Shown: positions 1 to 8,809, counted from the first letter of the stretch. The stretch is DNA of 14,946 nucleotides from JAJPIG01 sp035504735 (GCA_035504735.1 DATJRJ010000138.1:1-14946), one strand, 5' to 3'. Notes: generated by a model not told the origin, from the sequence alone. Translations and numbers: made by a program.

Positions 1-1059
1 ATGGCCGCGCAGCCGGATGTGATTGATCGCTTCCGGTACGCCGCGCAGCAAGGCCGGATGAACCGTCACCTCGGTGCAATCCACGCTGACCGGAAGAATC
101 ACCCGGATCTGCACGCCGAGGATAATCAGATTGGGAAAGACCAGCAGATGCGTCCCGCTCGCTTGCAGGATTTCGGCCGCGCGCCGCTCGCCGTAACGGT
201 GATGGATCGCGTCGACGAACACGCTCTGAAACGAATTCGACGGCGGGCCATTGTAGGTGGTGGTCATATTGAGGCTGCGGTTGCCCGGGCATTGCCGATA
301 GTCGAGCATTACGTGGCCGCCGCCGAGGTCGCGGGTCATCGCCTTGGTCTGAGCGGTATAGGTTTCGAGCTTGCGGCCGAGCCGTTGTTCGAGCGCCTCT
401 ACGATCGACTGATGGACGACCGGCGGATGATACCCATCCATGCTGTTTTCGGCCTGTAGCTTCCAGTTACCGGCGAAGCGATATTTCTGCCCACCGGGCG
501 ACAAATCTATTTCGCCTTCGGGCGAGAGCTCGACGAACAGATCGATCTGTTCCCGCGCGCGACCCAGATGCTCCTCGAGCGCAATTCCGACCCGGCTCAG
601 GCTGCCGAACAGAAAGCCGCGATATTCCGCGACCCGCGGCACCCGCACCAGGCCGAATTCCTCGCGCCGGAAGCTCGCGTCGTAGCCGTCGGGATAAGGC
701 ACGCCGGCCAGCGTGCCGTCGAGTTTGTAAGTCCAGCCATGATAGGCGCAGCTAAATGATCGAGCGTTGCCTCGCTCCTCAGAACAGACGGTGGCTCCGC
801 GATGACGACATCGGTTGAGCAGGAGCTGAACCCGTCCCGCCTGATCGCGCACCATGATCACGGGCTGCAGTCCGATGCGCTTGAGACGGAAATCGCCGGG
901 GTTTGGCACTTCCGAGGTATGGCCGACGAAGACCCATCCGCGATGGAATATTTTCGCCAGCTCGTCGGTGAAGATGGCAGGGTCGGTATAGACGCGTGAA
1001 TGCACGCGATCGTTCTCGACTAACGTGCCGTAATCAATTCGGGCAGAACGATTTTTCAT
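1..1059 (-). CDS. Rieske non-heme-iron ring-hydroxylating oxygenase, alpha subunit (3' end beyond window)
   Basis: The reading frame is open for 353 codons from ATG at 1059 to the window edge. Family members usually have about 430-450 residues, so roughly 80-100 C-terminal residues are missing. The N-terminal Rieske domain carries C84-x-H86 and C104-x2-H107, the ligands of the [2Fe-2S] cluster, followed by GWTY. The catalytic domain shows the mononuclear iron motif D208-x2-H211-x4-H216 within ENSMDGYHPPVVH, and a later FPNL. The third iron ligand, an Asp, should lie in the missing part. These enzymes use O2 and electrons from a ferredoxin/reductase to hydroxylate or demethylate aromatic substrates; no beta subunit, ferredoxin or reductase is visible here. 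The start lies 18 bases after the ubiD-family stop on the same strand, so the two are probably co-transcribed. No clear Shine-Dalgarno sequence precedes the ATG. The substrate is unknown, and the oxygenase identity is very secure. Confidence 0.95.
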   Translation of the reverse strand, partial: MKNRSARIDYGTLVENDRVHSRVYTDPAIFTDELAKIFHRGWVFVGHTSEVPNPGDFRLKRIGLQPVIMVRDQAGRVQLLLNRCRHRGATVCSEERGNARSFSCAYHGWTYKLDGTLAGVPYPDGYDASFRREEFGLVRVPRVAEYRGFLFGSLSRVGIALEEHLGRAREQIDLFVELSPEGEIDLSPGGQKYRFAGNWKLQAENSMDGYHPPVVHQSIVEALEQRLGRKLETYTAQTKAMTRDLGGGHVMLDYRQCPGNRSLNMTTTYNGPPSNSFQSVFVDAIHHRYGERRAAEILQASGTHLLVFPNLIILGVQIRVILPVSVDCTEVTVHPALLRGVPEAINHIRLRGH

Positions 1060-1077
1060 AGACGCTTGGGGCAGACG

Positions 1078-2577
1078 CTAAAACGTATCCGGGCGCCATT
1101 TTTTGATCTGGTAATGGTCCCATCGATTACGGATAAACGCGGTATCCTCGGGCCGGTTGCGGCTGACCGGCGGAAACTTCTCGTTGTTCCACTCCGCCCG
1201 GCGCGGAAAGCGCCAGGTCCGGGTGGCGTCGATCACGACGCGATTCCAGAGCCCGGTGCCGAGTTCCGGCGTATTGCGCAACTCGAGCGGCACGGCAGGG
1301 TCGAGCGGCGAACCGAAGGACCCACGCATCATGACGACATCGTCGGAGCCGGGGTCGACGCGGTAGTTGATTGCCCATTCGACTGCATCATGATTCGATG
1401 GATCGATATCATCGTCGACCACGATTACCCGTTTGTAGGCGTAGTTCGCGGCATTCGAGCCCCACAGCGCCGAGGCGATCTGCTTGGGTTGCCCCTCGTA
1501 ATGTTTCTTGATCTGCACGATGACCGTGGTGCCGTTGGTGATCGGCTCGATGAAGACGTCGAGGATGCCGGGAATGCCGGCAGCGCGGAGCACGTTCCAG
1601 GCCGCTCCGGCCCGATGAATCGCGCCGTAGTAGGCGCTTTCGACTCCAGCCAGCGTGCCACGAAAGATCGGTTGATCGCGATGCGTGATTGCGGTCACCT
1701 GCACCACCGGCCGTTTGGTCGGCAGGTCGCTCAGATACTGCGTGAACTCCGCAAATGGCCCTTCGAGCATCATGGCCGCCGGATCGGGCGAGACGAAGCC
1801 TTCAATTACGACCTCCGCCGCCGCCGGCACTTCAAGCGGTACGGTTTTGCACTTCACCAGCGGCACCGGCCGGCCGCGATAACCGCCCATCACGTCATAC
1901 TCGCAAATCTCGACCGGATGCGGCGTCGAGGCGACAAAATCCATGATCGGGTCCCAGCCGAGCACCCACGCGGTCGGCATCGGCTCACCCATCGCTTCAT
2001 ACTTGGTGAAATGGCCGCCCCACCCTTGCGACCTGATGAGCAGCGTCGCCATCTTGTCGCGATCGGAAATCATGCTGCGATAGACGCCGACGTTGGTGCG
2101 CTTGGTCTCGGGATCCTTGGTCACCACGCACCCCATCGTGCCGATATAGCGTCCGCCATCGAGACGATGCCATTGCGGCACCGGCAGGTCCGCCAGATTG
2201 ACCTCCTTGCCGGTCACGACATGCTCGTGAACCGGGGCGTGATCGACGATCACTGGCGGGAGTAGCCGGCGGTTGCGCTCGAGCACATATTCCATCAACA
2301 CCCGATTCGGCTGTTCGTCCTCGAAACCGAACATCAGCGACAACCGTCGCGTACTGCCGAGGAGCCCGGTAGCCAACTGGTTGCATCGCGCGCCGGGAGA
2401 TTTGTAGTCCTTGATATTTGTGAAGAGCAGTGCCGGACCCTTGCGATCCTGGACCTCGCGCGCCAGCATTCCGAGTTCAAGGTTCCAGTCGACCTCGCCG
2501 TCGACGCGGGCCAGTTCACCGTGACGCTCGAGATGATCGAGCGCGGTACGGAGGTCGAAGAACTCGCGATCGGGCAT
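1078..2577 (-). CDS. ubiD: UbiD-family prFMN-dependent decarboxylase
   Basis: This is a 499-residue protein, the normal length for the family. UbiD enzymes use prenylated FMN to decarboxylate, or reversibly carboxylate, aromatic and unsaturated acids. The catalytic Arg-Glu-Glu set is present: R167 in TNVGVYRSM, then E272 and E277 in LEGPFAEF, matching R173/E277/E282 of fungal Fdc1. The VPAAAEVVIEG stretch at about 250-260 is also typical. I chose ATG at 2577 over an upstream in-frame TTG at 2589 because GGGGA sits 5 bases before the ATG. A sigma70-like promoter lies about 50 bases upstream. The Rieske oxygenase gene follows 18 bases downstream, so a role in aromatic-acid breakdown is more likely than ubiquinone synthesis. 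That role is an inference from context, and the symbol is a family label only. No ubiX-like prenyltransferase, needed to make the cofactor, is in the window. Confidence 0.95.
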   Translation of the reverse strand: MPDREFFDLRTALDHLERHGELARVDGEVDWNLELGMLAREVQDRKGPALLFTNIKDYKSPGARCNQLATGLLGSTRRLSLMFGFEDEQPNRVLMEYVLERNRRLLPPVIVDHAPVHEHVVTGKEVNLADLPVPQWHRLDGGRYIGTMGCVVTKDPETKRTNVGVYRSMISDRDKMATLLIRSQGWGGHFTKYEAMGEPMPTAWVLGWDPIMDFVASTPHPVEICEYDVMGGYRGRPVPLVKCKTVPLEVPAAAEVVIEGFVSPDPAAMMLEGPFAEFTQYLSDLPTKRPVVQVTAITHRDQPIFRGTLAGVESAYYGAIHRAGAAWNVLRAAGIPGILDVFIEPITNGTTVIVQIKKHYEGQPKQIASALWGSNAANYAYKRVIVVDDDIDPSNHDAVEWAINYRVDPGSDDVVMMRGSFGSPLDPAVPLELRNTPELGTGLWNRVVIDATRTWRFPRRAEWNNEKFPPVSRNRPEDTAFIRNRWDHYQIKKWRPDTF

Positions 2578-2626
2578 GAGTTTCCCCAAGGCCGAGCCTG
2601 GGCCGGACCAGGGCGGGCTCGAGCTG

Positions 2627-2656
2627 AGTATAAGCGCCCGCAGTTCGCAGTTTCAA
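2627..2656 (-). promoter_or_regulatory. Predicted sigma70-like promoter of the ubiD-Rieske operon
   Basis: On the minus strand TTGAAA (2656-2651, 5/6 to TTGACA) is followed by an 18-base spacer and TATACT (2632-2627, 5/6 to TATAAT). The predicted start near 2620 gives a leader of about 43 bases before the ATG at 2577. A tandem GCAGTT/GCAGTT repeat (plus strand 2640-2652) overlaps the -35 side and might be a regulator site. Confidence 0.6.
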
Positions 2657-2701
2657 GTTTGATTATCGAGACGCCGGCGCAGGCGCTTGCCGGATCAGCT
2701 C

Positions 2702-2738
2702 GGCCCAGCTAATAACGTCTGCACCCAATAAGCTGGCC
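2702..2738 (+). other. Imperfect inverted repeat in front of the GT-C-like gene
   Basis: GGCC(C)AGCT at the left pairs with AGCTGGCC at 2731-2738, with one bulged C and a spacer of about 20 bases. It ends eight bases before the TTG start at 2746, so it could be a leader hairpin or an operator. A weak promoter candidate, TTGCCG-17-TAATAA (2687-2715), overlaps it. The evidence is suggestive only. Confidence 0.3.
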
Positions 2739-2745
2739 GACAGTT

Positions 2746-4908
2746 TTGACTCGTCCATTCGATCGCCGCGCTGATCTCTTCGTCGCGTTCGCAATTTATC
2801 TGGCACTTGCGATGGTGCTGCTTGACCGCGGTCTGGCCGGGAACCGCGTTCCACACTACATCGGGACGGGTACCGACCCCCCGATGATAATGTGGTTCAT
2901 CAACTGGTGGCCCTACGCAGTTGCGCATCGGCTCAATCCGTTTCGGACCGACATGGTCTGGGCGCCGGTCGGGATTAACCTGGCCTGGACCACCTGCGTG
3001 CCGCTGCCGGCGCTGGCATCGGCTCCGATTCAGAGGGCCTTCGGCCTGGTGGCGGCCTACAACACGGTCGTCACGATCGCGATGCCGGCGGCGGCGCTAT
3101 GCTGCTATCTGCTATGCCGCCGTCTGACCCAGGCCTTCTGGCCCTCGCTACTGGGCGGCTACCTGTTCGGTTTCTCGCCGTACATGCTGGGACGCGCACT
3201 TGGCCACATGAGCCTGGTCGTGATTTTCCCGGTACCGCTGATCGCAATAATCGGGCTGCGGCGGATTGCGGGCGAGATCTCGGCATGGCGCTATGCGGCC
3301 CTGCTGGCGTTGCTGCTGGTGGTTCAGTTTCTTTGTGCTGTCGAGCTGTTCGCCACCATCACACTCTTCGGTGGTATCGCTATCCTGCTGGCATTCTATT
3401 TCTTCGACGGTGAGCTGCGCTCCAGAATCGCCGGCCTGATTGCGCCGACCGCGGCTGCGTATGCGATCGCGATCGTGGTGCTGGCGCCCTATTTCTATTT
3501 TCTGTTCGCGCGGGGCTTCCCGAATGCGCCGCTTTGGGACCCTGGCCGCTATTCCGCCGATCTTCTCAACCTCGTGGTTCCCGTCGCGACCATCTGGATC
3601 GGCACGACCCGCGCCGCGGCGGCGATCGCCGCCAGTTTCGGCGGTTTCATCCAGGAAAACGGCGCCTACATTGGTATCCCGCTGATCGTACTGATCGAAG
3701 ACTTCCGCCGGCGCAACTGGTCGACGCCGGCCGGAAAGCTTCTGATCCTTTTGCTGCTGATCACGATCATCGCGGTGCTGGGTCCCGGCCTGCGCATCCT
3801 GGGCAGGGAGACCTTTGCGATGCCGTGGGCGCTCATGCTGAAGCTCCCGCTTATTTCGAGTGCGCTGCCCGCGCGCTTCGCGATGTACGTGTCCCTGGTA
3901 GTCGCAATCATCGCCGCACTATGGTTCGCGAGTCCCACGCGCTCTGACACCACCAAATATCTGGCCGCAGCGGCGATCCTGATCTCGGTTTTTCCGAACC
4001 CGCACGCATCGTTCTGGACCACGCCTCTCGAACTGCCGGACTTTTTCGCCAGCGGTGCTTACCGCGCGGAAATCGCGCCCAATGAGATCGTGCTGGTCCT
4101 GCCGTTCGGGCAGAGGGGAGCCTCGATGTACTGGCAGGCGCGCACCGGGATGTACTTTCGTCTGGCGAGCGGATACACCGGGCCGTGGCCGTTCATGTTC
4201 CAGCGGATGCCTGCGGTGCAGTTCCTATTTGGTGCGATCGACCTGCCCGAGGCCGCCGATCAGCTCAAAGCCTATCTGGCGCACTTCGGAATACAGGCAG
4301 TGGCCGCGGATGAGCACGACCCGCTTTTTCCGGTTTGGCGCCCGGTGCTGGATTCCCTCGGGATACCGGGTATCGAGCGAGATGGATTCCGGATCTATAA
4401 CATCCCGCCTGGCGCCTTCGCCGCGTATGGAAGGCTGAGCCCGGTATCCATCGAAACTCGGGCAGTTGCGATTCGCTTCGATACCATTCTCGCGGCAGTT
4501 GCGAAGTATCTGGCGGCGGGCCACGACCCGGCGCGATTATCAACGACTGCGCTCAAGCAACAAGGTCTGTTGCCGGCTGATTGGATGATCGACACTGCGG
4601 TGGTCGCATTCCGGGATTGGGGCACAATTGCATTGGACCACGACCAGATCGGCATCGCGGTGATGGGATCGTACCCGGTAGGGAAGCTTCTAATCGATCG
4701 CTACCGCGGAAAGGCCGCCGAAATACTTTATCCGGTGCCGTTCCGATGGACCGCGGATTCCAGACCGCCGCACGACCGGGTACAGCCGCTGATGCTCCTG
4801 GTAGTTTTCGATCGCCCGCATCTGATGGCGGCGGCCGAGCAACTCAAGTCGTCCCCGCCGCCCGAGTTGACGACGCCGTTCCTCCCAGCGCCGACGGCCG
4901 GGCATTAG
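2746..4908 (+). CDS. Large polytopic membrane protein, GT-C glycosyltransferase-like
   Basis: The product has 720 residues. The first 420 or so hold about 10 hydrophobic segments, and a largely soluble C-terminal region follows. The pattern resembles GT-C lipid-linked-sugar glycosyltransferases and YfhO-like proteins: a first segment at about 11-29, then an extracytoplasmic loop with an acidic residue (D44 in GTGTDPP) followed by a Trp-rich WFINWWPYA, a WAPVGINLAW block, FGFSPYMLGRALGHM near 141-155, and a LPARF motif near 374-378. Such enzymes transfer sugars from polyprenyl-phosphate carriers in the inner membrane, but I cannot show activity or substrate. The start is TTG at 2746; an in-frame TAA at 2713 leaves no better upstream choice, and the next ATG would cut into the first membrane segment. 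The 3' end overlaps the convergent transporter gene by four bases. Existence of the gene is secure; the function is tentative. Confidence 0.85.
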   Translation: MTRPFDRRADLFVAFAIYLALAMVLLDRGLAGNRVPHYIGTGTDPPMIMWFINWWPYAVAHRLNPFRTDMVWAPVGINLAWTTCVPLPALASAPIQRAFGLVAAYNTVVTIAMPAAALCCYLLCRRLTQAFWPSLLGGYLFGFSPYMLGRALGHMSLVVIFPVPLIAIIGLRRIAGEISAWRYAALLALLLVVQFLCAVELFATITLFGGIAILLAFYFFDGELRSRIAGLIAPTAAAYAIAIVVLAPYFYFLFARGFPNAPLWDPGRYSADLLNLVVPVATIWIGTTRAAAAIAASFGGFIQENGAYIGIPLIVLIEDFRRRNWSTPAGKLLILLLLITIIAVLGPGLRILGRETFAMPWALMLKLPLISSALPARFAMYVSLVVAIIAALWFASPTRSDTTKYLAAAAILISVFPNPHASFWTTPLELPDFFASGAYRAEIAPNEIVLVLPFGQRGASMYWQARTGMYFRLASGYTGPWPFMFQRMPAVQFLFGAIDLPEAADQLKAYLAHFGIQAVAADEHDPLFPVWRPVLDSLGIPGIERDGFRIYNIPPGAFAAYGRLSPVSIETRAVAIRFDTILAAVAKYLAAGHDPARLSTTALKQQGLLPADWMIDTAVVAFRDWGTIALDHDQIGIAVMGSYPVGKLLIDRYRGKAAEILYPVPFRWTADSRPPHDRVQPLMLLVVFDRPHLMAAAEQLKSSPPPELTTPFLPAPTAGH

Positions 4909-6164
4909 GCCCGGCTTACCGCTGCAACCTCTACGGGACGATGCCCGGGTCCGGTCTCCGGCAGCAGGTAAAGCGCGAGCGTCGCGACTAGCGCGAAACC
5001 CGCAAACACCATCATCACCGGCAGCAGGCCAATCCGCCCCGCGATCGCTCCGCCCAGGAACGGCGATATGAATGCGCCTGCAAAGCCCATTGCCCATATG
5101 ACGCCGTAGGCGCTACCCATCTTTACCGGCGTCATTCCCGGCAGCTCCATCATCGTGGTCAGAATGCCGCTGAGCGGTCCGGAAGTGCCGGCACCAAAGG
5201 CGACCATCGAAAGCCGGATCGCCATCGGATCGTGAAAGCCGACCGCCCCCACCGCGCCCACAAACATCAAGAACTGTATCGGCCACATGAACGGGCGGCG
5301 CAGTCCCGTAACCGCCGCACAAAAGCCGCCTCCGGCAGCCGCGAAGGCCGCGGTTAACGGCAGGATCGCGACGATCCCGTCAGCCTCTTCGAGCGACATT
5401 CCCTGGGTCGTATGCAGGTAAAGGGGCAAGAACGCGGTGAAGATCTGGAAGGTCCAGAGACTGCCGAAAAGCGCCACCGCGACCAACCTGACGCCGCGCA
5501 TGCCGATCACCTCACGCATCGACGATCCGCCGGCCGCGCCGCCATGGCCGCCGGCTTCGCTTTGCGCGCCGGAGCGGTGAGGCTCGCGGCCGAAGATGGT
5601 CCACAGGATCGCTATCGCGGCAACCGCTAGGCCGGCATACAGCATCGAGGCCGCCCACTGTTTGCCGGTAGCGTGGTAGATGACCGGCATCACGGCGAAT
5701 ACCAGCGCGAGCCCGGCGAAGGGTGCGACTGAATTCGCGATGTTGACGTAAGCCCATTCCCGCGGTGGGAACCAGCCCATCACGAGCGTGGCTATCGGCG
5801 CCAGCAACAGGCCATAACCCAGCCCCTCGAGGATGCGGCAGAGCAGCAGCGACCCATAGCTGTCGGTGTAGCCGCTCAGCACGAGGCCTGTCGCCATCGC
5901 CCACGCGGCGACGATACCGGTGGCGACCGCGCCGAGCCGCTCGGAGACCACGCCACCGACCAGCGAAAAAATCACGATGCAGGCCGGGACGATCGAGATC
6001 AGCAGTCCGCCGGCGCCCAGCCCGATGCCGAGATGATTGATGATCGGACCCAGCAACGGCGCGGGCGACATCCACGCGACCGCCTGTGCAATCAAGAGCA
6101 GGAAGAGGAGCGTTTCGACCAGCCATCGGTAAGAAGGCGCTTTCGTTGCGTTGGTCTCCGTCAT
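4905..6164 (-). CDS. Major facilitator superfamily (MFS) transporter
   Basis: This 419-residue protein has about 12 transmembrane segments in two blocks of six, split by a hydrophilic loop near 195-220 rich in Gly, Ser and charged residues. A degenerate MFS motif A (GGVVSERLG) follows the second segment, and the second half has a related loop with FCAAVTGLRRP. Members exchange or co-transport small molecules across the inner membrane; the substrate cannot be read from sequence, though oxalate/formate- or cyanate-type carriers have a similar layout. I prefer ATG at 6164 over the in-frame GTG at 6173, because the G-rich GGGGGTG lies at proper spacing before the ATG. The gene is last in the minus-strand ctaA-ctaB-DUF420 run but follows a 114-base gap, so it may have its own promoter. 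Its stop overlaps that of the opposite-strand membrane protein. Confidence 0.88.
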   Translation of the reverse strand: MTETNATKAPSYRWLVETLLFLLLIAQAVAWMSPAPLLGPIINHLGIGLGAGGLLISIVPACIVIFSLVGGVVSERLGAVATGIVAAWAMATGLVLSGYTDSYGSLLLCRILEGLGYGLLLAPIATLVMGWFPPREWAYVNIANSVAPFAGLALVFAVMPVIYHATGKQWAASMLYAGLAVAAIAILWTIFGREPHRSGAQSEAGGHGGAAGGSSMREVIGMRGVRLVAVALFGSLWTFQIFTAFLPLYLHTTQGMSLEEADGIVAILPLTAAFAAAGGGFCAAVTGLRRPFMWPIQFLMFVGAVGAVGFHDPMAIRLSMVAFGAGTSGPLSGILTTMMELPGMTPVKMGSAYGVIWAMGFAGAFISPFLGGAIAGRIGLLPVMMVFAGFALVATLALYLLPETGPGHRPVEVAAVSRA

Positions 6165-6265
6165 GATCGACACCCCCGCAGAGAGCTGGCGGCCATTCTA
6201 CCCCCGACCGATGTGAACCGGATGCTACCAGAGGTCCGGCTCGCACGTATAGCGCGGCGGGGTGC

Positions 6266-6278
6266 GATGTTCAGATGT

Positions 6279-6281
<3 letters not shown>
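6266..6281. repeat. Perfect tandem 8-base repeat at the DUF420 gene stop
   Basis: GATGTTCA occurs twice back to back on the plus strand (6266-6273 and 6274-6281). On the minus strand the first copy contains the TGA stop of the DUF420 gene. It looks like a local slippage duplication just after a coding end. It could also supply a TGAACA -35-like element, spaced 16 bases from TATACG, for the MFS gene. Confidence 0.8.
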
Positions 6282-6770
<489 letters not shown>

Positions 6771-6795
6771 GCGCCGGACACCGTGGCGGCCCCGC

Positions 6796-7698
6796 TCAGA
6801 TGCGATCGAGCACCAACACCACCAGTACCAACGGCAGGTAGACCAGCGACGCCATGATTACGCGGCGCGTCGCGGCGGCGCGGTCGGGGGTGAGAATCAA
6901 TCCGTATCCGCACGCCAGCATCCCAAGCCCAAGCGCAATCGCGACCGCCAGGTAGATTCGCCCCGCGTAACCCATCAGCGCCGGCATCAGGCTCGCCGCC
7001 ATCAGCATCAGGCAGTCGGTTACGATCAGGGAGTTGATGAACAGCCCGCGCGGGCCGTCCGGGGGACAGAGATGGATTCCGGCGGCCTCGTAGTCGCGGC
7101 GATAGAGCCGCGCGATCGCCAGCGTATGCGGCAGTTGCCAGAAATACATAATCGCGAACAGCAGGATCGGTTCTGCGCCGAGGCTCGATCGCGCCGCCAA
7201 CCATCCTGCTACCGGCGGCAGCGCGCCTGGCACCGCCCCGATAATGTTGCAGGCCCAGGAGACGCGCTTGAGCGGTGTATAAGCGCCCAGGTAAAGCAGC
7301 GTGATCGCCGCGATCACGGCCGCCGACATCCAGTTGACCGCAACTATCAGGCAGACAAAGCCGACGCCCGCGGTTAGCAATCCGAACATCAGCCCTTCGA
7401 TCGGGCGCAAGCGCGCGGCGGGCAGCGGCCTGCGTCGTGTTCGTTCCATCCGGCCGTCGAGGTCGCGCTCGAAATACTGGTTGAGCGCGAGCGTGCCGCC
7501 TGCAGCCAGCGCAGTGCCGATCAACAGGTTCAGTGCGAGCAAGGGGTCCATCGCGCCGGCGGCGCCGAGATAGTAACCGATGAAGGTCGTCACCAGGACC
7601 ATCGAGACCACGCGCGGCTTGGTGAGCGCAAAATAATCCGCCATCCGGCGGCGCGCGCCGCCAATCGAAGTCGCGACCGCCGCTGCCTCGGCGCTCAT
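6796..7698 (-). CDS. ctaB: Protoheme IX farnesyltransferase (heme O synthase)
   Basis: CtaB (also called CyoE or COX10) attaches a farnesyl group to heme B, giving heme O, in the cytoplasmic membrane. The 300-residue length is normal. The two polar, Asp-containing motifs of the UbiA-type prenyltransferase fold are clear: NQYFERDLDGRM (73-84, with D79 and D81) followed by RTRRRPLP, and YFWQLPHTLAIARLYRRDYE (185-204, with D202). The family-typical TPLKR and GAVPGALPP blocks lie between them. About nine membrane segments are evident. The ATG at 7698 shares ATGA with the ctaA stop, which indicates translational coupling, and GGGTGG lies four bases before it. With ctaA upstream and DUF420 downstream it forms a heme A cluster. 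No oxidase subunit genes are seen in the window. Confidence 0.97.
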   Translation of the reverse strand: MSAEAAAVATSIGGARRRMADYFALTKPRVVSMVLVTTFIGYYLGAAGAMDPLLALNLLIGTALAAGGTLALNQYFERDLDGRMERTRRRPLPAARLRPIEGLMFGLLTAGVGFVCLIVAVNWMSAAVIAAITLLYLGAYTPLKRVSWACNIIGAVPGALPPVAGWLAARSSLGAEPILLFAIMYFWQLPHTLAIARLYRRDYEAAGIHLCPPDGPRGLFINSLIVTDCLMLMAASLMPALMGYAGRIYLAVAIALGLGMLACGYGLILTPDRAAATRRVIMASLVYLPLVLVVLVLDRI

Positions 7699-8762
7699 GA
7701 CACCACCCGGTTGCCGGCGATAGTCCGATCGCGCGGATACGAAGAGCGCGCCGTCACCGCTTGCGCAGCGCGGCCGGCGTAAGTCAGACGCGCCGCCCGG
7801 ATCGCCAGCATGAACGAGGTCGCCAGCACCGCAGCACCGATCGCGACATGGGCGGTGGTCGGCAGGACAGCGCGGCGGCTCCAGATGGTCAGCGCGCCGA
7901 GCGTGATTTGAATCGCGAGCAGGATCAGGAGGCCGATTGCAGGCCGCATCAGGAGCGGCTCATCGCGATGGCGCCGCGCGATGCGCGCGACGGTCCAGAC
8001 GATCATAATCGTGACTGCCAGCGCATCGCACCGATGGGCGAAATTGACGGCGATGTGGGAACTCCAGCCCGGCGGGATTAGATATCCATAATTCAGCGGA
8101 AAATCGGGAATCGCGAGACCCGCTCCCATATTCCGCATCAATGCGCCAATCAGAATCTGGATGTAGATGACCGCGGTGGTTAGCACGGTGAGGGTCGTGA
8201 GAGTGGGGCGCGCATGGTCGGCGGCGCGGACTGGCGGCATCGCTTGCCAGCGCGGACCCGTGAACATCGCGAGACCCACCATCAGGCAGAAAAATGCTTG
8301 CGCGGTCGCCGCATGGGCGACCGTTACCGGCAGCGGCAACAGGAACAACACGTTGATCGCGCCGAGCAGCGCCTGTGCGATCACCAGCCCGAACGCCACC
8401 AGCGCCAGGTTCCTGACCCAGCGCCGGGGTTCAGCAAACCAACTCCATATCGCGAGCGTGAGCGTCAGGATCGAGACGATGCCCGCCACCACGCGATGGC
8501 TGTACTCGAAGCGGATACCACCGACCCAGTGTTGTGGCACCAGCTTGCCGAACGCCAGCGGCCAATCCGGCACGGACAGCCCGGAGCCCGTCGAGGTGAC
8601 AAGCCCGCCGACAAAGATCAGGATAAAGGTCATGGCCGCGGCGAACAGCGCGAGCCGATGGAGCATAGGCGGGCGGCGGGCCGCGTCCGGAGCCGGCGAA
8701 AAACTGGCGTCGATCACTGTTGGCGTCGTCCTGACTGCTGTCTGCGATAGCTCCGACGGCAT
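7695..8762 (-). CDS. ctaA: Heme A synthase (COX15/CtaA family)
   Basis: CtaA oxidises the C8 methyl of heme O to a formyl group, producing heme A for aa3-type oxidases. The 355-residue membrane protein has eight helices in two repeated halves. Four heme-ligand histidines are present: H89 in EYSHR, H150, H243 in NFAHR, and H305. E86 precedes H89 in the E-x2-H arrangement known from Bacillus CtaA. The halves repeat GSGLSVPDWPL (59-69) and GAGLAIPDFPL (213-223) at an offset of 154. The first external loop has no cysteine pair, unlike Bacillus CtaA. The first 33 residues are Pro/Ala-rich and outside the fold. The ATG at 8762 has AAAGG directly abutting it, too close to serve as a ribosome binding site, so the start is uncertain; ATG at codon 33 (8666) would also leave the full fold. 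Confidence 0.96.
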   Translation of the reverse strand: MPSELSQTAVRTTPTVIDASFSPAPDAARRPPMLHRLALFAAAMTFILIFVGGLVTSTGSGLSVPDWPLAFGKLVPQHWVGGIRFEYSHRVVAGIVSILTLTLAIWSWFAEPRRWVRNLALVAFGLVIAQALLGAINVLFLLPLPVTVAHAATAQAFFCLMVGLAMFTGPRWQAMPPVRAADHARPTLTTLTVLTTAVIYIQILIGALMRNMGAGLAIPDFPLNYGYLIPPGWSSHIAVNFAHRCDALAVTIMIVWTVARIARRHRDEPLLMRPAIGLLILLAIQITLGALTIWSRRAVLPTTAHVAIGAAVLATSFMLAIRAARLTYAGRAAQAVTARSSYPRDRTIAGNRVVS

Positions 8763-8790
8763 CCTTTGCGCAAATGATTATGAGCGCCTT

Positions 8791-8809
8791 GACCGGCGAT
8801 TTCCCGGTC
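8791..8809. promoter_or_regulatory. Inverted repeat in the ctaA / acyl-CoA synthetase divergent region
   Basis: GACCGG (8791-8796) and CCGGTC (8804-8809) flank a 7-base spacer in the 156-base gap between the two divergent genes. Overlapping it, TTGACC (8789-8794) resembles a rightward -35 box but has a poor partner, TACCTC. Leftward, CATAAT lies about 15 bases before ctaA ATG. The repeat could be an operator or just a hairpin. Confidence 0.35.

Noticed and set aside
1..459. A 152-codon open frame on the plus strand at the left edge
   Set aside because: It is antisense to the Rieske oxygenase frame, which covers 1-1059 with intact metal-binding motifs.
1066..2265. A 399-codon open frame on the plus strand
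   Set aside because: It lies fully antisense to the UbiD-family gene, which has complete catalytic motifs. Its product is rich in Arg, His and Asp with no recognisable domain, as expected from the opposite strand of a GC-rich gene.
5512..6246. A 244-codon minus-strand frame overlapping the MFS gene
   Set aside because: It is a frame-shifted reading of the MFS coding sequence, Arg- and Gly-rich and without membrane helices.
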